A stretch of 64,000 nucleotides of DNA, from contig JAUNGC010000004.1 of NCBI GenBank assembly GCA_030524745.1, positions 84,846 through 148,845 of the forward strand, read 5' to 3'. A program made the position numbers and the translations under genes. The notes below the pieces were generated by a model. It saw only the letters and a list, made by a program, of their open reading frames with translations. It had not been told where the DNA came from and did not search any database. Shown in pieces: positions 9,361 through 18,282 of this stretch. The DNA is from Eubacteriales bacterium. Lineage in GTDB: Bacteria > Bacillota > Clostridia > Lachnospirales > Lachnospiraceae. Every line of letters begins with the position of its first letter. Position 1 is the first letter of the stretch.

Positions 9361-10431
9361 ATGAATGCAATCGCAAATGTAAAATCAAAATTTCAAAATT
9401 ATAAAAACCTGGATTCCAAAGATAAGAAAACCTTCTGGAAAGAAACCGCGCTCAACAATGCGCTGTATGTGCTGCTGATTCTTGCGGTCATCTATACGTT
9501 TCTGCAGAATAATAGGTTTTTGTCCATCAATTCCATTGTAAATATCGTCAGTCTGTCGGCGGCCAATCTGCCGATCGCCTGCGGTATCGCGGGATGTATT
9601 GTGCTGACGGGTACCGACCTTTCCGCCGGGCGTGTGGTTGGTCTGACCGCCTGCATCAGCGCGTCGCTTTTACAGTCCATGACTTATGCGTCTAAGATGT
9701 TTCCGAACATGAATCCTTTGCCGATTCCGGTGGTGATTTTAGCGGTCATCGTCGTAGGTGGTATTGTTGGATGGGTCAACGGCTTTTTCGTGGCGAAGTT
9801 CCAGCTTCATCCCTTCATTGTGACGCTGGCGACGCAGTTGATCGTGAACGGCGTTTTACTGATGTACATCATGATTAACGGCAACAACGGACAGCCCCTG
9901 TCCGGTCTGGATGATTCCTTCAAGAAATTCGTAACGGGCAGCATTTTGTCCATCGGCGGCGTGGCGATTCCGAATTATGTCTGGTATGGCCTGATCGTGG
10001 TTGTTATCATGTGGTTTATCTGGAATAAAACTACATTTGGTAAAAATATGTTTGCAGTCGGTTCCAATCCGGAAGCGGCAAATGTATCCGGCGTCAATGT
10101 TATGAAAACCACTATCATGGTTCATACTCTGGCGGGAATGATGTACGGCGTAACGGGATTTATTGAATCTGCGCGTATCGGTTCCAACTCTGCAACGACC
10201 GGATTAAACTATGAGTGCGACGCGATTGCGGCCTGCGTTATCGGCGGCGTATCCTTTGTCGGAGGCACCGGTAAGATCAGCGGCGTAGTAATGGGCGTAT
10301 TTTTGCTTCGTATCATCTTCGTTGCGCTGAATTTCCTTTCCATCAACATGAACATGCAGTATGTGATCAAAGGTCTGATCATCCTGGTTGCCTGCGCGAT
10401 CGATATGAGAAAGTATCTTGTGAGAAAATAA
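9361..10431 (+). CDS. mglC: Sugar ABC transporter permease
   Basis: The membrane channel of the importer; 356 residues with about eight to ten hydrophobic helices of the branched-chain/ribose-type permease family. Recognisable family stretches include LPIACGIAGCIVLTGTDLS, the VGWVNGFFVAKF loop and ACVIGGVSFVGGTGK. The ATG at 9361 follows AAGGGGG at 10 nt. It starts 16 bp after mglA ends, and the next gene begins one base after its stop. Confidence 0.9.
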   Translation: MNAIANVKSKFQNYKNLDSKDKKTFWKETALNNALYVLLILAVIYTFLQNNRFLSINSIVNIVSLSAANLPIACGIAGCIVLTGTDLSAGRVVGLTACISASLLQSMTYASKMFPNMNPLPIPVVILAVIVVGGIVGWVNGFFVAKFQLHPFIVTLATQLIVNGVLLMYIMINGNNGQPLSGLDDSFKKFVTGSILSIGGVAIPNYVWYGLIVVVIMWFIWNKTTFGKNMFAVGSNPEAANVSGVNVMKTTIMVHTLAGMMYGVTGFIESARIGSNSATTGLNYECDAIAACVIGGVSFVGGTGKISGVVMGVFLLRIIFVALNFLSINMNMQYVIKGLIILVACAIDMRKYLVRK

Positions 10432-10432
10432 T

Positions 10433-11074
10433 ATGGAAATAAAGGAAGAAAAAAAAGAGCCTCAAAAAGGAGTGCAGGATGAATCGCAAAAGGGACCGCA
10501 GGAAAATCCCATGGTGAAAAAACGCTGGTTTGGCCGGGGGATTTATGGAAGCAAGGATGTACCGATCCGCCTGCTGGACGGATTCATCGGTATTGTGATT
10601 GTGGCGATCGTCGCAATGACCGCATACTTCGCCGTAAACGGCGGCTTTTATGTGACCTTTGACAGCCGGGGCGGCAGCGAAGTGGAGAGTCAGAAACTGC
10701 GTCACGGCAGCCTGGTGAGCGAACCGGAAACGCCCGTCAGGCCGGGCTACACCTTCGAAGGCTGGTATCTTGAGAGCAATGAGGAAGCCGGCTGGAATTT
10801 TGCCGTGGATAAAATTGAGGGGGATCTGACGTTGGTGGCGAAATGGGCGCCGGCGCAGATCATGGTGAAATTTGACCGGAACGGCGGAATTTTTGACGAC
10901 GGGGAACAGCCTGATTTTAAGATGGTCACGTTTGGAGAGACCTATGGAGAATTACCCGTTCCCTATAAAGAGGGAAGCGAGTTTCTGGGCTGGTATTACA
11001 GTGGCAGTGAGATCACGGAGAATACGCAGGTCACCATGAACGGGGAACATGTGCTCACGGCAGAATGGAATTAA
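10433..11074 (+). CDS. Membrane-anchored InlB B-repeat protein
   Basis: A 213-residue protein with a highly charged cytoplasmic N-terminus (1-40, Glu/Lys/Gln-rich), one TM segment (about 46-68, GFIGIVIVAIVAMTAYFAV), and an extracellular part with two InlB B-type repeats: one with the consensus PGYTFEGWY and LTLVAKW (about 75-140), and one with GSEFLGWYY and HVLTAEW (about 142-213). It starts one base after the mglC stop with no clear ribosome binding site of its own, so translational coupling is likely; an internal ATG at 10511 is an alternative. Function unknown. It may be a surface accessory of the sugar importer. Confidence 0.75.
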   Translation: MEIKEEKKEPQKGVQDESQKGPQENPMVKKRWFGRGIYGSKDVPIRLLDGFIGIVIVAIVAMTAYFAVNGGFYVTFDSRGGSEVESQKLRHGSLVSEPETPVRPGYTFEGWYLESNEEAGWNFAVDKIEGDLTLVAKWAPAQIMVKFDRNGGIFDDGEQPDFKMVTFGETYGELPVPYKEGSEFLGWYYSGSEITENTQVTMNGEHVLTAEWN

Positions 11075-11087
11075 AAAAAGAGGAACG

Positions 11088-11127
11088 ACGGCTATCGGAG
11101 CGGATAAGACTTCGATAGCCGTTTTTT
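11088..11127 (+). terminator. Rho-independent terminator of the mgl operon
   Basis: ACGGCTATCG (11088-11097) pairs with CGATAGCCGT (11113-11122) and runs into six T residues. It closes the sugar module just before spoVAB. Confidence 0.85.
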
Positions 11128-11221
11128 CATGTTTAAAAAACGGAGGGAAGATGAGAATGAATGATTTTCTGCTTTTTGATGCATAATGCATAATGAAAGA
11201 AAAATGCGAAGGAGACCGCAG

Positions 11222-11716
11222 ATGGTTTGGCAGCAGATAGTATTGGGAGTTGTGGGGATCAGCGCCGGAGTTCTTGTGTCGGCCGGCGTTTTCACCGTTC
11301 TTCTTGCCGTAGGTCTGGTTCCCCGTTTCGCGGGGAAAACGCACACGGCGGGAAAAGTTTTTTTATACGAAGAAATGGTGGTGCTTGGAACGCTTACCGG
11401 CGACTTTTTCAGCGTATTTGCGGATTACGGATATCTGGGAGAATGGATCCGGCAGCGGCAGATTTTAGGAGAAGCGACAGATACCGTCTGGAAAATGCTT
11501 GCAATGACGCTCGTGGCGCTTTTTGGCCTGTTTGCGGGGATCTTTGTAGGATGCCTGGCGCTGGCGATCGCGGAAATGCTGGATTCCATTCCCATTCTGA
11601 CAAGAAGAATCGGATACAGACACGGGCTGGGACTCATGGTTCTGGCGATCGCGGTGGGAAAGCTGGCAGGCAGTCTGGTATACTTTGCATACCGTGTTTT
11701 TGAAGCGGCGCTGTAA
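11222..11716 (+). CDS. spoVAB: Stage V sporulation protein AB
   Basis: A 164-residue integral membrane protein of the dipicolinate channel complex. GVLVSAGVFTVLLAVGLVP and the motif PRFAGKTHTA are what I recognise as SpoVAB; hydrophobic segments lie near 5-30, 95-118 and 130-155. AAGGAG lies 7 nt before the ATG at 11222; further in-frame ATGs at 11186 and 11204 lack such a site. SpoVAA, its usual upstream neighbour, lies 9.4 kb away. SpoVAC follows after 19 bp. Confidence 0.85.
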   Translation: MVWQQIVLGVVGISAGVLVSAGVFTVLLAVGLVPRFAGKTHTAGKVFLYEEMVVLGTLTGDFFSVFADYGYLGEWIRQRQILGEATDTVWKMLAMTLVALFGLFAGIFVGCLALAIAEMLDSIPILTRRIGYRHGLGLMVLAIAVGKLAGSLVYFAYRVFEAAL

Positions 11717-11735
11717 AAGAAGGGAGTTATGAAAC

Positions 11736-12191
11736 ATGGATGAGAGGAAACAGAAGCAATATCAGGAATATGTCAAAAAGGTAACGCCCACTCACAGTCT
11801 GCCCATGCAGATGCTGCATGCGTTTATCACCGGCGGAATCATCTGTATGATCGGACAGGGGATCTTAAACTATGCAGGCTCCATGGGACTGGATAAAGAA
11901 ACGGCAGGAAGCGTCTGCTCGTTGCTGTTGGTGCTGACCTCCGTGATTCTTACCGGGTTTAATATTTATCCGAGGATCACAAAGTGGGGCGGCGCGGGCG
12001 CGCTGGTGCCGATCACCGGTTTTGCCAATTCCGTGGCGGCGCCTGCGATTGAGTTTAAAAAAGAAGGACAGGTTTTTGGCGTAGGATGCAAAATATTTAC
12101 GATCGCCGGGCCGGTGATTCTGTACGGCATTTTTACAAGCTGGGTGCTGGGTGTGATTTATTGGGCCTGGAAGATGATGATGGGGGCATAA
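11736..12191 (+). CDS. spoVAC: Stage V sporulation protein AC
   Basis: A 151-residue membrane protein. In Bacillus, SpoVAC is a mechanosensitive channel component for dipicolinic acid release. The signature ITKWGGAGALVPITGFANS and the N-terminal VTPTHSLPMQMLHAFITGG separate it from the related SpoVAE. GAAGGGAG lies before the ATG. The gene is followed by a terminator, and spoVAD and spoVAE, which usually come next, are absent from the window. Confidence 0.87.
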   Translation: MDERKQKQYQEYVKKVTPTHSLPMQMLHAFITGGIICMIGQGILNYAGSMGLDKETAGSVCSLLLVLTSVILTGFNIYPRITKWGGAGALVPITGFANSVAAPAIEFKKEGQVFGVGCKIFTIAGPVILYGIFTSWVLGVIYWAWKMMMGA

Positions 12192-12194
12192 AGG

Positions 12195-12225
12195 AGAGTG
12201 TGTGCGTTGGCACACTCTTTTTTTG
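12195..12225 (+). terminator. Terminator after spoVAC
   Basis: AGAGTGTG (12195-12202) pairs with CACACTCT (12211-12218), followed by seven T residues. It begins four bases after the stop codon and shows that the operon ends without spoVAD. Confidence 0.85.
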
Positions 12226-12299
12226 CTCAGATTAGACAAAAAAATGCGCGCGTATCTGGGTAATATCTCACAAAAATTGTATAAAATGCACAAAAAAAC

Positions 12300-12328
12300 T
12301 TACATAAAGAAAAAAATAATGTTAAAAT
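12300..12328 (+). promoter_or_regulatory. Candidate sigma-A promoter
   Basis: TTACAT (12300-12305), a 17-bp spacer and TAAAAT (12323-12328) lie 47 bp before the small gene at 12375. The surroundings are very AT-rich. Confidence 0.55.
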
Positions 12329-12374
12329 AAGAAATGTAAAGCGGTCGAAGCTTACAAGAAGGAGGCAGGAGGAA

Positions 12375-12614
12375 ATGAAACGAGTAAAAGCGGCGTGTAT
12401 CCACCAGATTCTGCATTTCATGTTAAAGGAGGATTTCGGGCATGAATATGCGGTTAAGACGGTAAACGAAGAGGTTGCCCGCTATAAGATGCAGCTTGAA
12501 CGGAGCCGGACACAGTATAAGATTCTGAAAGAAGAGAAGCAGGAAGACGGCTCTGTGATCATTGAGATCATCAAGCAGTATAACACTTCTCCGGTAGGGG
12601 ATTTTCTGAAATAA
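12375..12614 (+). CDS. Small protein of unknown function, co-operonic with CarD
   Basis: A 79-residue, soluble, Lys/Glu-rich protein with no signal peptide. The middle (about 28-60) is predicted helical and the end reads VIIEIIKQYNTSPVGDFLK. Purine-rich GGAGGCAGGAGGAA gives a strong start. It is 15 bp upstream of the CarD-family gene with no terminator between, so the two are probably one transcript. I do not recognise a family. It is credible as a real gene because of the promoter, ribosome binding site and spacing. Confidence 0.7.
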   Translation: MKRVKAACIHQILHFMLKEDFGHEYAVKTVNEEVARYKMQLERSRTQYKILKEEKQEDGSVIIEIIKQYNTSPVGDFLK

Positions 12615-12629
12615 TAGGAGAGATGAGCA

Positions 12630-13139
12630 ATGTTTCAGGTGAATGATATTGTCGTATACGGAAGACATGGCGTTTGCAGGATAACGGATATCGGTACGAT
12701 TTCCATGTCCATGGCAGACCGGCACAAATTATATTACACGTTGAAGCCTATGTTTGGTCATGACGCGGTGATTTATGTTCCCGTTGATCATGAAGGAAGC
12801 GTTATGCGGCCCGTTATGACAAAAGAGGAGGCCAGGGAACTGATCAGTGAAATTCCGGATATTGAATGCGTCTGGAGTGTGAATGAACGGGAACGGGAAG
12901 CACAGTATAAAGAAGCGCTGCGTACCTGCGACGGCAGGGAACTGGTGAAGATTATCAAGCTGCTGTATCAGAGAAAGCAGATCAGAGTACGGCAGGGAAA
13001 AAAGATGACAGCAGTGGACGAACGGTATTTTCACCAGGCGGAGGAGCGGCTTTACGAAGAACTGGCCTATGCGCTGGACATTGCCAAGGAAACTGTCGAG
13101 ACATATATTACAGATAATATAGTGGCCCTGGGGCGCTGA
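12630..13139 (+). CDS. CarD/CdnL-family transcriptional regulator
   Basis: A 169-residue protein. The N-terminal 60 residues form the RNA-polymerase-interacting Tudor-like domain (FQVNDIVVYGRHGVCRI, YVPVDH), and the remainder is a helical DNA-contacting domain (YKEALRTCDGRELVKIIKLLYQRK, AEERLYEELAYAL). Family members bind the polymerase beta subunit and stabilise open complexes at promoters. AGGAGAG precedes the ATG. A terminator follows. Confidence 0.88.
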   Translation: MFQVNDIVVYGRHGVCRITDIGTISMSMADRHKLYYTLKPMFGHDAVIYVPVDHEGSVMRPVMTKEEARELISEIPDIECVWSVNEREREAQYKEALRTCDGRELVKIIKLLYQRKQIRVRQGKKMTAVDERYFHQAEERLYEELAYALDIAKETVETYITDNIVALGR

Positions 13140-13154
13140 AGAAAGAGAAGAAAA

Positions 13155-13184
13155 GAGAATCGGAGAAATCCGGTTCTTTTTTTT
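13155..13184 (+). terminator. Terminator after the CarD gene
   Basis: GAGAATCGGA pairs with TCCGGTTCT (one T-G wobble) across a short GAAA loop, followed by eight T residues. Confidence 0.75.
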
Positions 13185-13324
13185 GCGCTCTGCCTTATCG
13201 CGCAGATTTTTCGTATCATAATTCTGCGTTCTCCCACATAGTTTATATCAGTGTACAGGCCCTGCGGTATGCGAAGGCGAAAACGGCGGGGCGTGCGCAA
13301 TATCGGGACAAGGAGTGGGAGGAA

Positions 13325-16060
13325 ATGTTCGAGCAAAAGACGGCAAAAGAAACCTGTGAAATATTACAATGCGATGGAAAACGCGGGCTTTCGTCCGCAG
13401 AAGCAAAAAAGCGTCTGGAAGAAAACGGCCCTAATCAACTGCTGGATGGTCCGAAAAAGAGCCGGATTGCCTCTTTTGTGGAACAACTCAACGATCCGCT
13501 GATTTATGTGCTGCTGGCGGCGGCCGCCATATCTTTGCTGCTGCATGAAGTCAGCGACGCGGTCATCATTCTGGCGGTTGTCGGTCTGAACGCTTTTGTG
13601 GGCATGGTGCAGGAGGGAAAGGCGCAAAAGGCGCTGGATTCCTTAAAAAAGCTGACGCAGCCGAAAGCCTGCGTGATACGGGACGGGGCAGAGCGGGAGA
13701 TCGAGGCGGCGGATCTTGTTTTAGGCGATCTGGTCTGTCTGGAAGCGGGACGCCAGGTGCCGGCGGATCTGCGCCTTCTGAAAACGGACAACCTGCAGGT
13801 GGAGGAGTCCACCCTGACAGGGGAGGCGGTGCCGGTCATGAAGGACGCTGCCTGGCAGGATAGCCCGGGCAAAGGAGAAGTCCCGCTGGGAGACCGGAAA
13901 AATATGGCATATATGTCCACAATCGTCACGGGAGGAAGAGGATACGGCGTTGTGACTGCCGCAGGGATGGATACGGAAATCGGCCGGATTGCGGACATGA
14001 TGCGGGAAAGCGAAGAAGAACTGACGCCGCTGCAAAAGAAGCTGGGCGAATTGGGAAAGATATTGAGTTTTCTGTCGCTGGGAATCTGCGCCGCGCTTTT
14101 CGGAATCGCCATCATTCAGAAGAGGAATGTGTTTGATATGCTTCTGACGGCGATTTCCCTCGCGGTGGCGGCGGTGCCGGAGGGGCTTCCGGCCGTGGTA
14201 ACGCTGTGTCTGGCGCTTTCCGTAACCCGGATGGTGAAGGTCAACACAATTATCAGAAGGCTTCCTTCCGTGGAAACGCTGGGAGCCGTCAATGTGGTCT
14301 GTTCCGATAAAACGGGGACGCTGACGCAGAACAAGATGACGGTAACGGCCTGCTTTGCGGACCAGAAAATGCAGGAAGCGCAGAAGCTGAAAGTATCGGA
14401 ACTGAAGCATTTTTTCTATGCAATGACATTGTGTAATGACGCGACGATCAAAGAAGAGCGCATCGGAGACCCCACGGAACTGGCCCTTTTGGATCTGTCT
14501 AATCGTTATGGCATGACCAGAGAAGAACTGGAGGCGGATATGCCCAGATATGCGGAAATCGCCTTTGATTCCGACCGGAAAATGATGTCCACTTTTCACA
14601 GGGGAAAGACGGAACGCATGATGTATACGAAGGGCGCGCCGGACCGGGTATTGTCGGGCTGCAGTTCCGTTTTATTAAATGGGAAGGCGGTCCCTCTGAC
14701 AAAGACCCACAGGCAGCAGATCGAGAGCGCCGTCGGGCAGATGGCGTCCCTGGCGCTGCGCACGCTGGCGCTGGCCTGTGGCAGCGACGCCGGCAGGCGG
14801 GAAGAAAAAAATCTGACCTTTCTGGGACTGGTAGGCATGCAGGACCCGATCCGGCCGGAAGCCGTGGGCGCGGTTCAAACCTTCCGGCAGGCGGGCGTCT
14901 CCACGGTAATGATTACCGGAGATCATGTGGAAACGGCTTTTGCAATCGGCAAACAACTGGGCATCGTGAACCGGATAGACGAATGTATGACGGGAGAGGA
15001 ACTGTCCGGTCTGGCAGAAGAGGAACTTTCCCGGAAACTCAAGAAGGTGAGAGTGTTCGCGCGGGTTTCTCCGGCCAATAAGGTGCAGATCGTGAAAGGC
15101 TTTCAGAAGGACGGGAATATCGTCGCCATGACGGGCGACGGCGTGAACGATGCGCCGTCTTTAAAAGCGGCGGATGTGGGCGTGGCCATGGGAAAAAACG
15201 GAACGGACGTGGCGCGCCAGGCTTCCGACATGATTCTGACGGACGACAATTTCGCCACCATTGAAAAAGCGATTGAAGAGGGAAGAGGCGTTTATGAAAA
15301 TATCAGAAAGTCGGTGATTTTCCTGCTCTCGTCCAATCTGGGAGAAATCATGACGATGTTTGTGGCGGTGCTTTTAGGGCTTTCTTCCCCCTTGAAGTCG
15401 GCGCATATTCTGTGGATCAATCTCATCACGGATTCCCTGCCGGCGCTGGCGCTGGGCGTGGACCAAAACGATGGGGAAAGCCTGATGCGGCGTCCGCCCA
15501 GAAAGGCGAAGGAAAGTCTGTTTGCGCAGGGCGGATTGTCCAGAACGGTGTTTTACGGCGTTCTGATTGCGGGCATCAGTCTGACGGCTTTTTTTACGGT
15601 CCCCTGGCAGATCCTGCGGGCGCAGGGACTTCCCTTTTCACTGGAACAGATCGCGCCGCTGCTTATGCAGGAGGCGGTGGTGTCCCGCGCCCAGACCTAT
15701 GCCTTTACGGTGCTGGGAATGTCCCAATTGTTCCATGCCGTGGGAATGCGGGATGTCCATAAATCGTTTTTTTTCATGAATCATCTGGAAAACCGGATGA
15801 TGATTCTGGCCTGCATAGCGGGATTTGCGCTGCAGTTTGCGGTGACGGAACTTCCTTTCTTAGTGGGCGCGTTCGGGACCGCAAGACTGGACCGGACAGA
15901 ATGGCTTTACCTGACGGGACTGGCGGCGTTTCCGCTGCTTGCCCACGAATTGCTGGTGCTGTTTTCCGGGGACTGGGAAGCGCACATTATGCAGACGCCG
16001 GAGGAAAATTGTGATCCTTCCGGGAGGCCGGACTGTTCCGGTCAGGCAGGCCCGCTATAA
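13325..16060 (+). CDS. Ca2+-translocating P-type ATPase (P2A type)
   Basis: A 911-residue cation pump. It has actuator LTGEAVP, phosphorylation motif CSDKTGT with Asp328, MITGDH, and hinge [12 protein letters not shown]. Residues lining the SERCA calcium sites are conserved: VPEGLPA in M4, SSNLGEI in M5 and [10 protein letters not shown] in M6. This supports Ca2+ over Na+/K+ or Mg2+. About ten TM helices are present, and the N-terminal cation_ATPase_N region runs from 5 to 70. GGAGTGGGAGGAA precedes the ATG. It is likely monocistronic: a terminator lies upstream, and spoIIIAA begins about 100 bp downstream. Its link to sporulation calcium is speculative. Confidence 0.9.
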   Translation: MFEQKTAKETCEILQCDGKRGLSSAEAKKRLEENGPNQLLDGPKKSRIASFVEQLNDPLIYVLLAAAAISLLLHEVSDAVIILAVVGLNAFVGMVQEGKAQKALDSLKKLTQPKACVIRDGAEREIEAADLVLGDLVCLEAGRQVPADLRLLKTDNLQVEESTLTGEAVPVMKDAAWQDSPGKGEVPLGDRKNMAYMSTIVTGGRGYGVVTAAGMDTEIGRIADMMRESEEELTPLQKKLGELGKILSFLSLGICAALFGIAIIQKRNVFDMLLTAISLAVAAVPEGLPAVVTLCLALSVTRMVKVNTIIRRLPSVETLGAVNVVCSDKTGTLTQNKMTVTACFADQKMQEAQKLKVSELKHFFYAMTLCNDATIKEERIGDPTELALLDLSNRYGMTREELEADMPRYAEIAFDSDRKMMSTFHRGKTERMMYTKGAPDRVLSGCSSVLLNGKAVPLTKTHRQQIESAVGQMASLALRTLALACGSDAGRREEKNLTFLGLVGMQDPIRPEAVGAVQTFRQAGVSTVMITGDHVETAFAIGKQLGIVNRIDECMTGEELSGLAEEELSRKLKKVRVFARVSPANKVQIVKGFQKDGNIVAMTGDGVNDAPSLKAADVGVAMGKNGTDVARQASDMILTDDNFATIEKAIEEGRGVYENIRKSVIFLLSSNLGEIMTMFVAVLLGLSSPLKSAHILWINLITDSLPALALGVDQNDGESLMRRPPRKAKESLFAQGGLSRTVFYGVLIAGISLTAFFTVPWQILRAQGLPFSLEQIAPLLMQEAVVSRAQTYAFTVLGMSQLFHAVGMRDVHKSFFFMNHLENRMMILACIAGFALQFAVTELPFLVGAFGTARLDRTEWLYLTGLAAFPLLAHELLVLFSGDWEAHIMQTPEENCDPSGRPDCSGQAGPL

Positions 16061-16161
16061 AAATTTTCATGTATATGCGGGAAAAAAGAACAATATATTG
16101 AATTATATGGACAACGCCGAAACGGCGGGTGGAAAAGTCTGATCTGGCGGGAGGAATCGAA

Positions 16162-17124
16162 ATGCAGCTTCAGGAGGAAATCATCCGGCTGTTTCCGGAG
16201 CATCTGCGTTTTAAGTGGAAATACGCAGCCGGGACAGGAAACGAATTGCAGGAAATCAGGCTGCGGGCGCAGCGGCCAATCATGGTTTATCTAAGAAGCG
16301 GAGAGTGGTATCTGGAGGAATCGGGGCGGCTGACGAAGGACGAAGAGGCTGCCCGATGTTTGCCGAAAGAGGAACTGGGCCAGATTTTAAAGCATATTTG
16401 CCGTTATTCGCTGTACGCCTATGAAGAGGAAATGAGCAAAGGGTATATCAGCGCGGACGGGGGATTCCGGGTCGGTATTGCGGGCGAAGTGATTCTGAAT
16501 CCGGACGGAAGCGTGAAAAACGTCCGTTACATATCCAGTCTGAATATCCGGATTGCGCATGAAATAAAAGGGGCGGCAGCGGCGGTCATGCCCTGGCTGT
16601 ATGAAGAGGGAAAACTTCAGAATACGCTGATTATTTCCCCGCCCGGGTGCGGAAAAACGACGCTTTTGCGGGATGCGATCCGTCTGATATCCGACGGGAA
16701 CGAACTGGCGCGGGGACGGACGGTGGGGCTGGTGGATGAGCGTTCCGAAATCGCGGGATGTTTTCAGGGGATTCCCGGAAACGATGTGGGAAGAAGGACG
16801 GACGTGCTGGACGGTTGTCCGAAGGCGGAAGGAATGATGATGCTGCTTCGTTCCATGGCGCCGGAAGTGGTGGCTGTGGATGAATTGGGAAGCGAAGCGG
16901 ACGTGCATGCGCTGGAGCAGGTTTTGAAGTGCGGCTGCAGCGTGATGGCCACCATTCACGGCGCATGCTGGGAGGAAGCTTGTCGAAAGCGTTTTTTAAA
17001 ACCGCTGTTTGAGAGCCGGACGTTCGGACGTTTTCTGATTCTGGAAAAGCGGGACGGAAATTTTTGGGTGGAGCAGGTCAGAAACGGGACCGGAGAAATT
17101 CTCACCGGCCATCTGCCATGCTGA
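16162..17124 (+). CDS. spoIIIAA: Stage III sporulation protein AA (ATPase)
   Basis: First gene of the mother-cell spoIIIA operon, which builds the channel between mother cell and engulfed forespore. SpoIIIAA resembles secretion ATPases: Walker A ISPPGCGKTTLLRD (about 154-167), VDERSEIAG, and the Walker-B-like stretch VVAVDELGSEAD. Start: ATG at 16162 with GGCGGGAGG seven bases upstream; a GTG at 16129 is in frame but poorer. Length 320. It overlaps spoIIIAB by 7 bp. A mother-cell sigma-E promoter is expected upstream, but I found no convincing match in 16061-16161. Confidence 0.92.
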   Translation: MQLQEEIIRLFPEHLRFKWKYAAGTGNELQEIRLRAQRPIMVYLRSGEWYLEESGRLTKDEEAARCLPKEELGQILKHICRYSLYAYEEEMSKGYISADGGFRVGIAGEVILNPDGSVKNVRYISSLNIRIAHEIKGAAAAVMPWLYEEGKLQNTLIISPPGCGKTTLLRDAIRLISDGNELARGRTVGLVDERSEIAGCFQGIPGNDVGRRTDVLDGCPKAEGMMMLLRSMAPEVVAVDELGSEADVHALEQVLKCGCSVMATIHGACWEEACRKRFLKPLFESRTFGRFLILEKRDGNFWVEQVRNGTGEILTGHLPC

Positions 17125-17648
17125 AGCTGATCGGGGCCTGTCTCATCGTCGTAGGAGCAGCCGGCGCGGGGGGCTGCATTTGTATGGAGAGAGCGTGCAG
17201 AATCCGGCAGTTGGAAGCGCTGGCAAGAACTTTTTCGCTGATTGCAGGAGAGATTTCCTACAGCAGGATTTCACTGCCCGAAATTTTTATGGAAACAGGA
17301 GAAAAGCTGAAAGGACCTGCGGATTTTGGCATAGGACCTGTGCTGGTCCGGATCGGCGGCCGGCTTTTTGACGGGAGCGGACAGGATATTCGGGAGGTCT
17401 GGCAGGAGGAAATGCGCATGCTGCTGTCGGAAACCAAACTGCGCGTGCCGGAAAAAGATCTGGTGCTTTCCTTTCCTGACGCCGTCTGGTTTTTGGACGG
17501 GCTAAGACAACAGACGGCGGTGACGGAATTTGCCCGGACGCTTCAGGAAGCGGCGCGGCAGGCCGGAAAAAGGCGCAGGGAAGAAGACAGGATCACGATG
17601 GCCTTTTGTCTGGCCTGCGGCTTTCTGGCGGCGATTCTGCTTTTGTGA
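17118..17648 (+). CDS. spoIIIAB: Stage III sporulation protein AB
   Basis: A 176-residue membrane protein with an N-terminal TM (1-24), a soluble helical domain resembling GspF/T2SS domains, and a C-terminal TM (about 156-176, ITMAFCLACGFLAAILLL). RQLEALARTFSLIAGEI and the closing segment are typical. The start overlaps the spoIIIAA stop (ATGCTGA). Length fits the family. Confidence 0.9.
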   Translation: MLKLIGACLIVVGAAGAGGCICMERACRIRQLEALARTFSLIAGEISYSRISLPEIFMETGEKLKGPADFGIGPVLVRIGGRLFDGSGQDIREVWQEEMRMLLSETKLRVPEKDLVLSFPDAVWFLDGLRQQTAVTEFARTLQEAARQAGKRRREEDRITMAFCLACGFLAAILLL

Positions 17649-17684
17649 TTGGAAATGAATAAAAAGAAAGGTACTTTAAAGAAC

Positions 17685-17879
17685 ATGGAGATCAGTCTGA
17701 TTTTTAAAATAGCGGCAATAGGCGTCCTGGTGACGATATTGAGCCAGGTCTTAAAGCATAGCGGAAGGGAAGAACACGCCTTTTTGCTGTCGCTGGCTGC
17801 GCTGATCCTGGTATTGAGCTGGATCGTACCTTATATTTATGATCTGTTTACGACGGTTCAAACGTTGTTTTCCCTGTGA
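17685..17879 (+). CDS. spoIIIAC: Stage III sporulation protein AC
   Basis: A very small (64-residue) two-TM protein of the spoIIIA complex. It begins MEISLIFKIAAIGVLVTIL and contains LKHSGREEHAFL between the helices, both family-typical. ATG at 17685 gives the usual length; an ATG ten codons upstream (17655) is possible. GAAAGG lies somewhat far (13 nt) upstream. It ends overlapping the following open frame. Confidence 0.88.
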   Translation: MEISLIFKIAAIGVLVTILSQVLKHSGREEHAFLLSLAALILVLSWIVPYIYDLFTTVQTLFSL

Positions 17880-17893
17880 GGAGGTGCGGCGGT

Positions 17894-18280
17894 TTGTCAT
17901 TTGTGAAAGTGGGGGCGATCGCTCTTTTAGGGGTGCTTTTGGGGATTCAGTTTAAGAGCGGAAAGCAGGAATACAGCATTTACATCGGTATGGGAATCTG
18001 CCTGCTGATCTTTTTTTATACTGCCGCCTATATGGGACAGGTGAAAACGCAGATGGAAACCCTGTTTGGACATATTTCTTCCGGAAACCGCTACTTTACG
18101 ATTCTTTTTAAGGTGGTGGGCATTACCTGGATCTGTGAATTTGTGGCGGGTATATGCCGGGACAGCGGTTTCGGCGCGATTGCCGCGCAGATAGAGTTGT
18201 TTGGAAAGATCGCAATATTATTTGCGGGAATGCCCGTGTTTTTGGCGCTGATTGAAACGATCGCCGGATTTGTGGGGTGA
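17894..18280 (+). CDS. spoIIIAD: Stage III sporulation protein AD
   Basis: A 128-residue multispanning membrane protein with homology to SpoIIIAC in one half. The TTG at 17894 is chosen because AGGAGGTG sits 7 nt upstream; a GTG at 17876 overlapping the previous stop is in frame but lacks a site. Hydrophobic helices occur throughout (KVGAIALLGVLLGIQF, LFGKIAILFAGMPVFLALIE). Confidence 0.87.
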   Translation: MSFVKVGAIALLGVLLGIQFKSGKQEYSIYIGMGICLLIFFYTAAYMGQVKTQMETLFGHISSGNRYFTILFKVVGITWICEFVAGICRDSGFGAIAAQIELFGKIAILFAGMPVFLALIETIAGFVG

Positions 18281-18282
18281 AC

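Noticed and set aside
1828-11221. Transposon or integrative element carrying the sugar module
   Set aside because: No transposase, integrase, terminal inverted repeats or target duplication was found at the edges.
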